Shown: one piece after another, positions 33,858 through 45,883 of the stretch
Position numbering within the stretch: the first letter of the stretch is position 1
Layout: each line of letters opens with the position of its first letter
NCBI GenBank assembly: GCA_022579005.1
Contig: MU401621.1
Coordinates: 1-64,000, forward strand
DNA length: 64,000 nucleotides
Direction of reading: 5' to 3'
Source: Poronia punctata
Taxonomy: Eukaryota; Ascomycota; Sordariomycetes; Xylariales; Xylariaceae
Notes under the pieces: model-generated
The model's input: only the letters and a program-made list of their open reading frames with translations
Database searches by the model: none
What the model was told of the DNA's origin: nothing
Made by a program: the position numbers and the translations under genes

Positions 33858-36668
33858 TTACGTAGTCGGACAGTTGGGGACATCAGCTTGGAAGTCGTCG
33901 GATTGTAGCACAAACTGAGGCAGGTAGTCTCGGGTCGTGTAGTTGGCGCTGATGTAATAATCGACGTCGGCCGAGGTGTAATTCTCACCTAGAATAGCAA
34001 GAACATCGTTCTCGATACTAAAAAAAACATTTTCAGGTTAGATGATAGGAAGGCAGGGAAAAGGGAGCTTAGGAGCACGCCACCATGATGAAACTTACAA
34101 ATCGACAAAGACGATATCTACAACATCGGCCTGACCATTCTCATCAAAACCCGCGGCGCCCCGGAAAAAGTCGGGGATTTTGTAGCCGGGAATGCGCGAG
34201 TGCTCCGTGTCGTCTCCATCGCTGCCCCAGTCATCTGTCGTCGTGTACCCCGGCACAAGATCAACGACTTGACGCCTGGTAATCCCCCGCGGGGCAGCAT
34301 CACCATGGCGCTCAAATAAACCCTCGTCACGCATCCCGACGATAGGATCAACGCAGATATCACGCACAGTAGACATGGTCCCCAAATCTGAGCGCTTCTT
34401 CTTCTTCCCACTAGCGCCCCGCCGGTTCAATTCATCAAAGACAGTGCTCGCCTGCGCGAACGGCACGTCGGCTAGATACAGGAATGCATCTTGGAATGGC
34501 GAGACGATGTAATTGTCATCATTGGTGAAAGGCCCCTTGTACATGTCGAAACGAACGCTACCCGTGTTGGAGATGATGTACCGCGCTGTCTCGCTCCGTT
34601 CCGGCTTCACTACCACGGTGGCTGCTGCTTCGGCCAAGAGGGTGAAGATGTTTCGGGCGTCGTTGAAGGGTACGCAGGATACGCAGTAGTCTTGTGGGAC
34701 GCAGCCTAGGAGTTGGCTGAGGTTGAATTGGTGTCTATATTGGGTGATTTTCGCGCTTGTTTCTAAGCCGTTGTTGTAGTCTAGGTTGGGATCGTACCAT
34801 GTTGCCGCGTCTTTTTGACGAATATGCTGTTAAGAAGTCTATTCGGTCTAATAAGGGAAGGGGGGAAAGAGCTTACGATACATGAATGTCTTTCGATTCC
34901 AGTCGAGATATCGTCGGGAATAAGTATATGGCGATGTCGATTCCTCGGTTGCCTTGCGCGTGGGATTTGACACGCCGACGGGATTGGGGAAGATGCCGTT
35001 GAAACCACTGTTATCCGAGGTGAATCCGGACATGGATAGCCAACCAAGTGTCTCACAGTAACGGCCTTAAAAACCATTAGTACTTCTGGATACACTTTCG
35101 ATATGAAACAGACATACCAGACTCCATCGCCACACTGCTCTCATCATAGACTACAAAGTCACGGATATGACTATGTCCACCTAGAATCTGAATAGGGGTT
35201 TCGGCATGTACGGCTCGGATAGCGTTCCAGACGGTCTGGAAACTGCTGTCCCGGACAGGGTTATGTCCTATTAGGACGAAGACATCTATGGGCTCGTCGG
35301 TGTCTATGGCGTCCTTGAACCATGTTTGGGTTATCATTGTTTTGGCTGGGATTACTTTGGTGCCATTTGCGTTTCCTTCATATTCGTTAGCAGAAGAAGA
35401 AAGAAGAAGTGGTTTTTCTTTCTTAGGTTGGGAATAAGGGGTAGGTTAGTTGAGGTATTTACCAGTAAAGTCAAATAAGACTCCAAAAGCCATGATCCGT
35501 AAACCGTGTTCAGTAGTGAAGTATCTGTGTGTCTTGCCAACTAGGTAGATGCTCATGTTTGTCATCAGAATATATCGTTTTTTTGCAAGATATGTGTTGG
35601 GTTGGGTGGTGTGCGTATCGTACTATACTGCCATTCACCAGTCTCCTGATTCATGATCTGGACATTCGATGTGAGATATTTCTCTCCCCAGTAAGCAGAT
35701 ATCTTATTCCTTTTTTTTTCGTGTTTTTTTTTCGTAAGTAAGATGTTAAGATATGAAATCAAAGTAGTAAAAGAAAAAAAAAGGAAAAGTAGGTGGGTAA
35801 AAACACGAACAACGTCTGATACGCAACATCAGCTAGATAGAGCTCATGATTCCCAATGGCCAAGAGGTCGTAATCGACGTCGTCGAAGATGGTGATGGAG
35901 ACTTCTCCGTCGGGATCCGTTACGTCGCTTAAGCCCGCGCCGTCGTGTAAGTCTCCTACACTCCGTGATTGTCAGCCATGACGGGATGATTAGTGGCGGC
36001 GGCGGCGGGTGGGCTGGTATGACGAACCTGTATCGACCAAGAGTATATCGACGCCCACTATGTGTTTTGTTAGTTTATATATGCTTTTTCGTCCTTCTTT
36101 TTCCCATGGAGATGTTTTGGATCATATTTTTATTTCCGAACTTTGGAAGGGAAAAGAGATATATCATGGGGGGCTTCGACGGAGGTTAAATGTCAAGGGG
36201 GAAAAAAGGGGAAAAAAAGAAGGTACACAGAATTGAGATATAACATACTGTTACCAGCCTGATGTTTCAACCTCGTCGAAAAAGAGACGAAATCCCCCCA
36301 ATCAGCACCATAATTCCTCTCTTTCAAATGTCCTTCTAGCCATCCATGTGTATCTGTCTTTTTTTTTTTTTTTTTTTTTTGTTAGCCTAGGTAACATAGA
36401 TACATACATTACTACCACTTTTTTTTTCTTTTCTTTTCTTTTCTTTTCATCTCATAAAAATACATACCGTATGAAGTATATTCAACTGTCCCCATTCCAA
36501 CGCCTTCTTGGGACCGTAGGTAGCGTTTAGTGCATCGGGCTGCATGCGCTTCACGTGACGGACATGTTCGACGTGGTTTACGGGGCCGTAACAGCCTCCT
36601 CCTGTGCAAGATAGAGCGGTAGTTGGGAGTAAGGCTAATGCCAATGCCAATGCCGAAAGGTATTTCAT
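33858..36668 (-). CDS. Secreted calcineurin-like metallophosphoesterase / 5'-nucleotidase-type protein
   Basis: Ten exons on the minus strand: 36468-36668, 36249-36357, 36028-36057, 35807-35955, 35624-35702, 35463-35540, 35118-35375, 34877-35065, 34099-34810, 33858-34017, giving about 654 aa. Residues 1-20 are a signal peptide (MKYLSALALALALLPTTALS). The metal-binding blocks are all present: TDTHG at 68, VDTGDLHDG near 111-119, IGNHEL at 147-152, IGHNP at 251 and GGHSH at 281-285. It resembles the yeast YHR202W group of UshA-like phosphoesterases. The substrate is unknown; a role outside the cell or in the vacuole is inferred from the signal peptide. The third exon is only 30 nt. The donor of intron 4 (GTGTTT, after 35807) is weak and is the least certain junction. 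Poly-T tracts fill introns 1 and 4. Confidence 0.85.
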
Positions 36669-38321
36669 GGTGTTTTTTGTTTGTGTTGTTCTTGTTCCCC
36701 CTGTTGTTGCCGTTCGATAAGTGGAGATGAGATGAGACGTAAAGGAGGCAGGCCCCTCCCACGAAGTTGCCAAGAAAAGGGGTCCAGAAGAAGCTAATAA
36801 TGTACGAATTGTGATTGCTTGTTCCCTTTCCCGAATAGCTCGGATACATATAACTACCGAGAAGTAACACGTACGTGTACACGTAGAAAGGAGTTCCACT
36901 TACCTAACCTACTTGTGGAAGTGGGAATCTCTCACATTAATGTTCAACTTCGAGTACGTGTACATGGAGAGCTAACCTAGATATTCATCCAGATTAGATA
37001 AAGTGAGTCGTAGCTGTTATATGCTAAACATGTATCGAGTACAGAATCTATCTACTGACGATATCTATCTACACGTATCTACCGACCTACTTACCTGATC
37101 AGGAAAATATGTATATAGTGGTTGGAGAATCAAATGAGGCAGGGCACAGGGTTGTAGATAGACCCTATCTACAAGTAGTCTAGCACACCCGCTGCAAAAG
37201 AAGAGAAAACGACAGGGGGGACGGGCTGCGGTTGAATACGAGTAGGTATGATAGGTTAGTTACAATCCCCTTTAATACTTTTTACTGCTTTTTATTCCCG
37301 TCGCTACCAAGTCTAGACTAATATTGTACCTAGTATAAGGTTACTATACTCTGCATATCGTCAGATATATACTCGTATATTTACCCTACAAATGAGGATT
37401 AGACAAGCTGCATCCCACACATGCTTGGTCGGTGATTGTACTCGGAAGGGATACCTACTAGGTACTTAGGATGTAGGTAAGTAAATTCCTGATAACAACC
37501 TCAAATATTTGCTTTCCCTCTACATACATGTATGTTCTTTTGCAACCAAAAAAAAAAAAAAGGTGAGCATACAAAAGACATCCAACACGAGACAAGGTAA
37601 GGTAGATATTCCCCGCAACACTTCGTCCCGGAACGGACCGACCTTTGCATTCGCGCACAGCCCTTGCCTCCCGGTAATGCAATGCAGAGACGGACAAGAG
37701 GTCCGATTGCGGGGTCGTTTGTTCATTTCCGATGGTTATCTGTACATTGATAGACTACCTACCTACCTTACCTTTACTACTCGCGTAAACAGTTTGCAAC
37801 TTCTGTACAGAATGTACGGAATAAGGTAGCTAAGGTAGAGAGCACCTTACCTAAGTATGTACGAGTAGATTGGGAAGATCAGTCAGTAGAAGAGAGGTTA
37901 CGAACGGTAATGTAGTTTCATTAGGAGCTAGGTAACATCTAATCCAAGCCCGTCAACAAGACATCAGTAGGGTAGATGGAGGAAGAAATGTTCACGAATA
38001 ATGTTTTTTTTGAATTAATGCGAAATGATAACCATACCAAGAGTTGCAAAATAGATTTTTTTAAAAAAAACCCCATATCCCATGTGCTCCCCCTTCCCCC
38101 CCTACCATCATCATCGTATATATGCCAAACCAGAACCAGGACCAGAACCATTGAAAATAAAATAAAATAAAATAAATAAAAAACTCCAATCGATGTTACT
38201 CTTTCCAGGTTTCCAAGTTCCAGTTCCGGGAAAAGACGAAGCCATTCATTAACCCGCCTATGACCAACAGGCTTCTGTGAAGTACCCAATACAGAATGAA
38301 ATTTGCTGTGTGGGGTCTTTT
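36669..38321. other. Gene-free interval upstream of the phosphoesterase
   Basis: This contains the phosphoesterase promoter and the 3' end of the Ser-rich gene, both on the minus strand. It is dense in TACGAGTA, TACCTAC and TAGGTA words (for example 36960-37090 and 37740-37870), with a run of A at 37549-37562 and AAAAT repeats at 38155-38185. No coding sequence was seen. Confidence 0.5.
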
Positions 38322-39110
38322 TTACAGAAGCAGGAATATAGGAGCGGCAAGAAGAGCCAGACCAGCACCGAAAGCGAAAGACCTCTTGTTGTCTGCCGCG
38401 GCACCTCTGACAGGTACAATGCTCGGCATGGCGGTGTTGTTGTTGTTGTTGGTGGTGGTGGTGCCGTTGTTGGCAGGAGACGACATGCCACCGCTGGAGG
38501 AGGAAGATGAAGATGAAGAGCTGCTGCTGGATGACGAGCCGCTTCCCGAGTAAGAGTTGCTGGCGGAACCACTGCCGGATGATGAACTGCTGGATGAGGA
38601 CGATCCGGATCCGGATCCGCTTCCGCTAGCAGAACCACTTCCACTTCCAGAAGATGAGCTGCTGCTGCTGCTGCTCGAGGATGACGATGACGATGAGGAG
38701 CTGGAAGATGATGATCCGCCAGTGGCCTGAGCACCGGCAGGCATACCAGGAGAAGCGGGTGCAGGGGCGGGAGAAGCTACGATGGTGGCAGTGACACCGT
38801 TGCCTCCGATCTGCACGGTAGTTGCGCCCATACCCGTGGGCTGAGCACCGGGGCAGGTGATCTCGACCGTCTTGTCGGCGCACACGCCGCAGCTGACGGT
38901 GGTGACGACGAATCCGGGGGGGATGGTGGGCGTCACATAGTCGGTCGGGTTACCGGCGCAAGTCTCGGTCACGGTGTAAGTGGCCATCCATGAGCTGGTC
39001 TCGCAGGCGGCCGGGAGAGTGGTCGTGTAGATGGTCGTGTACAACGTCTGGGTGACGGGTGGGCAGTACAGGAAAGCCGAGGAGGTGATGTTGGCGAGAG
39101 ATAGAGACAT
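38322..39110 (-). CDS. Ser-rich GPI-like cell-surface protein
   Basis: One exon, 262 aa. The N-terminal 110 residues hold paired Cys and Thr/Val-rich strands (YTVTETCAGN, TVSCGVCADKTVEITC), a style common in fungal wall proteins. Residues 130-215 are almost only Ser, with Ser-Gly-Ser-Ala repeats, likely O-mannosylated. After an Asn/Thr spacer the C-terminus ends in a hydrophobic tail (FAFGAGLALLAAPIFLLL), typical of a GPI attachment signal. The puzzling point is the N-terminus: MSLSLANITSSAFLYCPP is not a normal signal peptide, and the upstream 200 bases on the coding strand contain no ATG that could supply one. A leaderless or non-classical route, or an unseen far exon, are alternatives. Family not recognised. 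Confidence 0.8.
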   Translation of the reverse strand: MSLSLANITSSAFLYCPPVTQTLYTTIYTTTLPAACETSSWMATYTVTETCAGNPTDYVTPTIPPGFVVTTVSCGVCADKTVEITCPGAQPTGMGATTVQIGGNGVTATIVASPAPAPASPGMPAGAQATGGSSSSSSSSSSSSSSSSSSSSSSGSGSGSASGSGSGSGSSSSSSSSSGSGSASNSYSGSGSSSSSSSSSSSSSSSGGMSSPANNGTTTTNNNNNTAMPSIVPVRGAAADNKRSFAFGAGLALLAAPIFLLL

Positions 39111-40732
39111 CTTGAAGTAGTATGTTCAGGTATATGTAAATACACAGGGTTGATATTTGTGTGATATACGAGGTTTTGGTTATTGTGCGATTCGAGGATG
39201 TGTTGTTTACTACCGATGTGAAGTAGTAGGTATGCAGTAGCAGAGAAACGAATGTGTATGCTATTGCTGATGTTGTTAAATGAGTGTGGTTGCCGAGAGG
39301 CGAAGGGGGGATGTAATGAGTGACTAAGGTGATGAAAGAGGTGGTCGAATGCTGATGCTGATGCTGATGCTTGTGATGGTCAAAGACGAACGGAAACAGC
39401 AGGACGATTGAGCTTCTTTATAACGAGGAGGGGGTGGGTAGTCGGACGACTGACGCCGGATCGCAGGCTTGACCTCATGTCCGACCGCATAGCAACATGT
39501 GAGCCATAACAAAGCGCTCTGGAAGGTGCCTGGCGAAGATTTGAGCACTGGTGGGAATGATGTTGATTGCAACGCATTCCTAATCGGCCTAACAAGTGTA
39601 GTTCGACTACGAGTAAACTGGGACGCGTTCTCTTGGGCCCCACGCCGGATCCAATTTCCATGACCGAATAGTGAGACCTGCCATGCTTTGTGATCGTAAG
39701 ACATTATCATCTTATGTCTCGACGCCCACAAAAACACCATAATATCGGGTCTCACCCATCACCAGGCGGTCGACGCCTGCGTGGGCCGTAATTTCATCTC
39801 GTCGCTGGTTAATATCCTGGAAATGAGGATGAAATCCAGCCACCACTCCTCCAACATCTTGGAAATAGGCATGTGCACCATGTAGGTAACTAGCCTAGCA
39901 CGACCTGAAATTATATTGAAAGCCTCGCAAGAACAGCCTTCGGAGATACTGACGCGCATGATTTACGTGTAGGTAACCAAGTTTGGGACACCGACTTACT
40001 CGTAAACTCGGTGCACAAACGCGATAACCTCTGATCGAAGATGGAAACCGTCGCAGAGCAGTTTCTACCTGTCAGGCTCGAGCAAATTCTATCACATCTA
40101 TTTCGATGCTATCCATGAACGACGCGGGCAGGCAGTCATTTGGAGCGACTTAATTCTACGTGTAATTCATTCACCAACACCCCGGGCGATTATCAGCACC
40201 ATTAAAAAATGATGCGCTACAGGTATATGGGTATGTATCCTTTCAAAATCGACATCTCCCGTCCACTGTCCGAAGACGAGCGGGAGACTTCCTAGTAAGG
40301 AGATTCTTTCTCCAGAGTAATTCCCAATTATGGGAATGGCAACTCGTCACTGTTGGAAATCGAGATGACGGTCGTGGCGACTCTGTTAAACTTTTTGATC
40401 TGAAGAAGAGAAAAAAGGAAAAGAGAAACAGAAATTGGGTGCAGGTGCAATTCTTTTATACACGCACACACAAATTTCTGGTGGATCCCCCCCCCCCCTC
40501 CCGGCCAATTGATGGCCGTATTGCCGACTAAAAGTAATGGGGCTGTTGCAGACTGTTTCCAACTGTCAGGCGATTAGTGGCACTGCCAATGATGTAGGTA
40601 GGTACCTGTCGATTTTACTCGTATGAGTCGCGGGCAACTACGGTTAGGTACACAGGTCCTTACCTTTGTAATTGGCCATCCAAGCGCATTTACCCATGTG
40701 ATAGAACACCTTACCTTTCCCGTGGCTCAGAT
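39111..40732. other. Divergent promoter region
   Basis: This lies between the Ser-rich surface protein (-) and the FAM32A-like gene (+). The leader of the former is CA-rich on its coding strand. There is a run of twelve C at 40487-40498, a GATGCT repeat at 39351-39371, and the word GAACACCTTACCT at about 40705-40717, which also occurs inside the terminal repeats of the element at 46382-46707. The open frames at 39324-39755 carry no motif. Confidence 0.5.
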
Positions 40733-41194
40733 ATGCCAGCAGACGATTACTCCTCTGGCGTAGCAGGCGGCGCGCTGAAGCTCAAGGGCGGCAAGATACA
40801 AAAGAGTAGCAAAAAGAAGAAGAAGGCCAAGGACCACAAGGACAAAGATGTATCATCCGCGAAACAATTAGAGCGCGCCAGGTCCGAATCCGACAGCGCT
40901 CCTCCTCCCGCAGCGGATGAGGTGGTGGGGTCCGATGAACCCGAATACAAGACGGAAGCTGAAAGGCAACACGAAGAGGCCATGAAGAAGAAGGTAAGGC
41001 TCAATTGACCTTGGGGGGGGGGAGGACAATAATGGCTAATGAATGAATCTACGCGGCAGATGCAACGTATGCTCGAGGACCCGGCCCTCGCCTCGGAAAT
41101 CAAAAAGACGCACAAGGAAAGAGTCGAAAGCCTGAATACATATCTGTCGAAGCTGAGCGAACATCACGACATGCCCAAGATTGGCCCCGGCTAA
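40733..41194 (+). CDS. FAM32A: FAM32A-like spliceosomal factor
   Basis: Two exons: 40733-40993 and 41060-41194, giving 131 aa. The N-terminus has the GALKLKGGKI motif, followed by a Lys-rich run (KKKKKAKDHKDKD) and an acidic spacer. The C-terminal helix reads KKTHKERVESLNTYLSKLSEHHDMPKIGPG, split here only by reading; this matches the THKQRVE...LSEHYDIPKV ending of animal and plant FAM32A. Human FAM32A sits in the catalytic spliceosome and promotes exon ligation. The fungal function is inferred from this similarity. The first codon of exon 2 is an ATG, so a short in-frame C-terminal product could also start there. Confidence 0.88.
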
Positions 41195-42271
41195 AAAGAA
41201 GAATTAGCGACACCTTTGTGTTGTTTTTCCGATGATGGCCAAGACGACATTCTGTGGATACAAGGCCATTCGATCCGTGTAAAAACAGTCGATATACTGC
41301 TATCTCGACGTATGCTTTTGGTCCCGTAGTATTTATCTACAGAGGGTGTCCCGATTTGTGAAGATCGCTCTTGGGCCTTCGACTGTCGGCGCCCTTGAAA
41401 ACACGTGAAAGGGGGTTTGTGACACCAAAATAAGGTTAGGACTTTTGCTCTCTGTGTGGATAGCCTCGCGATCTCACTTTGGCCAAAACCACATCCGTAC
41501 CAGACAACATTTACCTATACAGGAATGGCCCTTGAGTATACAGGCAGTAGCGAAATTCAAGAGGGGGCCTTCACCTGGGAGGTTGTTAGAATGGGATGGA
41601 AGACGAAGGATTATGCTGCGTTTGCCTTGACTGCTGGACGTTTAGGCCGCCGGCATTGATCATGGTTGGCTGAGTTGTTGAAAGATGTTTGGCATAACAC
41701 GAGTATTTCATATTAAATACCGAGCTAGCTAGGATGCGTGACTTGATATTTACGGTTCCAATCCACTATCTAGTATTGAGAATGAACCGAAGTCCGAATA
41801 TAATTATGAAGTCTTGTTATTTCATATTCTGTTCTGCCTACCTGTAAGAGATTTCATAAGGTTGTTCAAATCACCCGAAATTGCTTGGTTAAGAGTATTC
41901 CCAAATATACTATTAGTGATAATATGAACTATGCTATGATGATGCGTGCTATCTACAGTAATTCCAATACAATCTAATATGCCACCCTGATGCCATTTTA
42001 TATCCCATTTTATTCCCTATCATAAGTCATTAACAGAAGAGGAATGTACCTGCCTGGCGTGATAGGTGACGACCAGGGCAGCCTTTCGTACCGAGCCATG
42101 ATGAGCTGGTCCCTCAAGTCAGGATTATTGCCGATTTGATCAATGCGACCTATTTCTGGACGATTCGTGGCCTCCCTCCCCAAAACGTGCCCCTACTCCC
42201 AAAACCCGATTTTGGTAAGAGGTACCCGCAATAAACAATGTGAGAGGACACCGGTTTACGTCGATTGACGT
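41195..42271. other. Gene-free convergent interval
   Basis: This lies between the 3' ends of the FAM32A-like gene and the mucin-like gene. It is AT-rich around 41700-42010. Two overlapping open frames near 41445-41659 show no family motif. Nothing else was seen. Confidence 0.45.
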
Positions 42272-43413
42272 CTAAGCCAACAAAATGCCACCGAAGACCA
42301 AGACAGCAAGAGCATTGAAGGCCGATCCGCGGGTGACAACAGCTGCATTTCCATGGTGCAACTCACCCGGGTCCGTAGGTGTCGGGGTGGGTTCGCCGGT
42401 GGGAGAGGGCGTTATGACTGTGACTTCCGTCACTACCGTCACGCCACCGTCAGGCAGAGTGGAGGTGTAAGTGGAAGTCCTCGACGTCGGGGTAGGCGTG
42501 ATCGTTGGCTTGGGTGCCGAAGCTAGAAAATGTTAGAATGCTCGAGAGAACATGCTAGGGCAGAATGAATCAAGGACACGAGTCATTGAGGACCTCGGCT
42601 ATTCTAGACGCGTGAAGAGAGATCCCGCATATAATTTTTAAAAGAAATCTAATACACGCGTCGAGTTGACAAGGACGTGACCGCTACGGCTCTTCGCGAG
42701 GTTACCGGTGAGGGGGCAAAACACTTACTGGTAGGGGGAGCATCATCGGTGGATGACTCGGCAGTAGATGATGGAGACGTAGTAGGCTCATCAGTCTCGC
42801 TAGATTGCGAATCAGAGGAACTAGGCGTTGGCGTGGGCGTGGGCGAATCTGTGGGCGAATCTGTGGGTGTGTCCGTGGGTGTGTCCGTAGGTGTATCAGT
42901 AGGTTCATCAGTAGATGTCTCGGTGGGCTCAGTAGATGTCTCAGTAGGAGTATCTGTAGGTGTTGGCGTTGTCTCCGTAGGTTCATCAGTTGGCGTGTCC
43001 GTCGGCGTCGGCGTAGTGCTATCATCCGTCGTCGTTGGCGAGTCCGTCGGAGTAGGTGAATCCGTGGTAGGTGGTGTATCCGAAGTGGAATCACTAGTGG
43101 AAGTGGGCGCATCCGTGGGTGCATCCGTGGTAGTTGTATCATTCCCGGCCTGCCCTTGTCTGACGGCCAACTGCACGACTGCAGTCGCCAAAGGATTGCC
43201 GGCAAGACGGGCTTCTACAGCATGACGATCGGGGCTGTACATGCGTGTGACGGAGCCTAGGAAACGGGTCAAAGTCGAAGATTCTCCTTCGACGTTGTTA
43301 TTTCCACCCTCCCTTATGTTCGCTCGCCATAATTTGGGCTGAATATAGGCAGCGTCTGAAGAGCCAACTGCGACGGAGGCATAGACGAACAGAGTAAATA
43401 GGTGGGACCGCAT
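42272..43413 (-). CDS. Mucin-like GPI-anchored protein with Thr-Asp/Ser-x-Pro repeats
   Basis: Two exons on the minus strand: 42729-43413 and 42272-42522, giving 311 aa. The junction joins a strong GTAAGT donor to a TTTTCTAG acceptor and keeps the frame. Residues 1-26 form a signal peptide (MRSHLFTLFVYASVAVGSSD...). A 75-residue region follows without repeats. Residues 90-225 are short repeats of the type TDTPTD, TETSTEP and SPTDSPT, likely a heavily O-glycosylated stalk. Exon 2 adds a Thr-rich strand segment (TSTLPDGGVTVVTEVTV) and a hydrophobic C-terminus (FNALAVLVFGGILLA), which is a GPI signal. A cell-wall or adhesin role is inferred. An earlier in-frame TTG exists, but ATG at 43413 gives the signal peptide. 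The opposite strand has a long repetitive open frame that is a by-product. Confidence 0.87.
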
Positions 43414-45559
43414 GGCTGGCACCAACGGGATATGGTAACCTCTTTCGAAGACTGGTCACTCTCGGCAGTAGTATTTCTTTCACTACTGATGTGTATAAAA
43501 GAACGTCGTGAGTACAAACGAAGGACCGATTTTGAAGAAGAGTCGGCAACAGACAGGAAGGCCAAGTAAAAGTGTAAAGGAGGTTGGCTCTGCTGGTTGT
43601 TTATAAGATGCAGAGGGGAAGATCCAGTCGTTATCTGGTCCCGTCGTTACACTACCTCAGCCACCCGTCGATATCCTAGTTTAGCTTGGGCAGGGGACGG
43701 CACCGGCACAGGCGCTAGGTATTACGAAGTGGACTGCCCCCCGACTGCCCAGAACCGTCGATTTCGAGCCGCAAGGCAACGAGAAGGGCACGGTGATGGG
43801 TTGGCGTACCAGGGAGGTGGGTACTGCCAGATCACCCAACAGTGAAGTTTTCTTATTGGCTGCCGGAAGAAATCTGTAGCCAAATCTGAGAATGACAGAC
43901 TCGTATGCAATACCTACGAGTAGTCTACTCGTACTTGGCAGATATTACCAAGGCCAAGGCAGTCGTGTACTCGTACAGTAGCTCGGGTTTGGGTTGGGGC
44001 GCTAGATAGTGTGAGGCGGTGCGGTAGACCCGGAATCGAAGCTACAATGAAGGAATCGCTGGGACAATAGCAAACAACGCTCACCCAATGGCATAAAAAT
44101 GGAGATCCAATCACAAGAAAGGACGAAAACAGCCGAAGCTGAACTACGCCCTACAGATTTCCGAGATACCTTGGTATCTTGGCCCGGTTGATATGTACGA
44201 GAACCACAACTTACGAACAGATGGAAGAAAGGATGTGATTATACTGATATCTCTACTTGATTAGGTCACTGTCTCCTTGCTCTTGTTTTTTTCGTCTCTC
44301 GCGCAGTAGTGGGGAATACTCGTAGCATGGGATCGAGTCACGATAACTGCAAAGAAACATCAGTAGGTGTAGGTACCCATGTTCTAGCCTTTACGTGTAG
44401 GTACACCAAGAAAATTCCGGACCTCAACCGGCAGACCCGGCCCAAGAATAAACCAGCCAGATACCAGCCCCCGAGCCTCCACGAAAGGCTCCAACCAGGC
44501 CCGGTCGTTTGTTTCCGAGAGGGATCCACAGCCAATTACCATGCAGATCTTACTAGGAAATAGAGCAGATACTTCGTCATGACTTTTGCTAATGTCAGTA
44601 TCTGACCTAGCGCCTATTATTTTTTCCTAAAGGATGTCTGCAGACAGTATTTATTGCTGGAAACAATCGTTTCCAAATTATCCAGAAGATGCCAAATTAT
44701 GATGCGCAGGTTGCTATGCTTTGGAAAAAGGAAAATTTAATGCAGAATAACCCGAGAACAGTACGGTCTCAACAAATGCTCACACTGTAGCCCACCGCAG
44801 TAGAAGGATCAATGACGTTGCTGACCCAAATTATGGGGCCATACTAGGTATATTAGACTCCGATCCCCCTGTACGTGTAGGTAGCTGTGAGAACCGAGCC
44901 GTCCAACCGTTTGGCCCTACCAGACGCGACTTGCTCCAGTCCGCTCCAGATTCGAATACGAGATTGTCATCACAAAACAACTGCCTCATTGGATTCAGAT
45001 GGTGGATGGGATACGTAACCGCGCTGGATTCCAAAGTCCTCACGCCTACGTGTACAAATTATTATGTTATGAGTATAATGGAGTGTTTCAAGCTCCTGTT
45101 TTCTCTGGCTCACACCAACCATCCCTCACATAAAAACCACTCTTTGTCCTTCTCCTACTTGTATATTCCCACAGTTTTAGCAGATTTCCTCTTCTTTGAT
45201 TACAAGCGGATTCAAGTCCTAACCAAGGATGCCGTGTGAAGAATGTATCTTGTGGAAGTGCTCTCCCATCATCCCTTGTCTGCCAGGCCTCACAATTAAT
45301 ATACGGTTACAAATCTTGATTGCCAATCTTGCCGTCTGCCGTGCCGTCAATGTTGTGCAATCCCAATGCCCATTTACCAGCGTGTTCAACGTGAAATCTC
45401 ATGCATGTATGATTTGAACTAATCAAATAAATGCTGTGAAATGGGCACTCGCCAAATATTTCATCTGTTTTGTGCCCTCACCTTTCATTTTTAACACTCT
45501 TCTTGTGTTGCAATCTTTAGAAGGCCCCCCCTGCTTGTTAGATATTGTTATGTTGCTGC

Positions 45560-45647
45560 AGATACGTTCTTAGGAAGCATACAACATAAGTGGAGTTGGG
45601 TTCGATTCCTAACAGCGCTATATGGTTATTCCGCCTTTGGCTTCTTT
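45560..45647 (+). repeat. 88-bp direct repeat, copy 1, with box-B-like motif
   Basis: This is identical over 88 bp to 45884-45971. It contains GGGTTCGATTCC, a perfect match to the RNA polymerase III box B (T-arm) consensus, followed by CTAACAGCGCT. TTGGG and CCTAA around TTCGATT can pair as a T-stem. The 10-mer TAACAGCGCT at 45610-45619 is repeated inverted as AGCGCTGTTA at 45651-45660. A further GGCCAAAGCG (box A-like) and GGTTCGAAACC (box B-like) pair follows at about 45668-45719. No complete cloverleaf could be folded, so this is not called as a tRNA gene. Confidence 0.75.
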
Positions 45648-45883
45648 AGTAGCGCTGTTACTTATCGGCCAAAGCGTGTTGCTACTACTACGTCTAAGGT
45701 CTCCGGTTCGAAACCTTTGCAAAAAAGTGATTAATCGGAAGATACGCCTGTAATTCAGACCTTAAGCAATAATTCCTGTCCCTCAGAGAAATCAGGTGTA
45801 AGCTCTTAAGTTTGGCTAAGTACGTGACAATTACCTTAAAGCATTGGCTAGAGCCGTGGGCGGCTCACGTTGTGTTGTAAAGT

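Noticed and set aside
41445..41659. Two overlapping frames of about 60 codons downstream of the FAM32A-like gene
   Set aside because: They overlap each other in different frames, and neither shows a family motif.
42677..43225. 182-codon plus-strand frame rich in Val, Gly and Ser
   Set aside because: It is the exact antisense of the Thr-Asp/Ser-x-Pro repeats of the mucin-like gene; the periodic repeats keep several frames open by themselves.
45560..45735. Complete tRNA gene
   Set aside because: Box B and a T-arm are present, but I could not pair an acceptor stem or an anticodon arm in either copy, so only a tRNA-like repeat is claimed.
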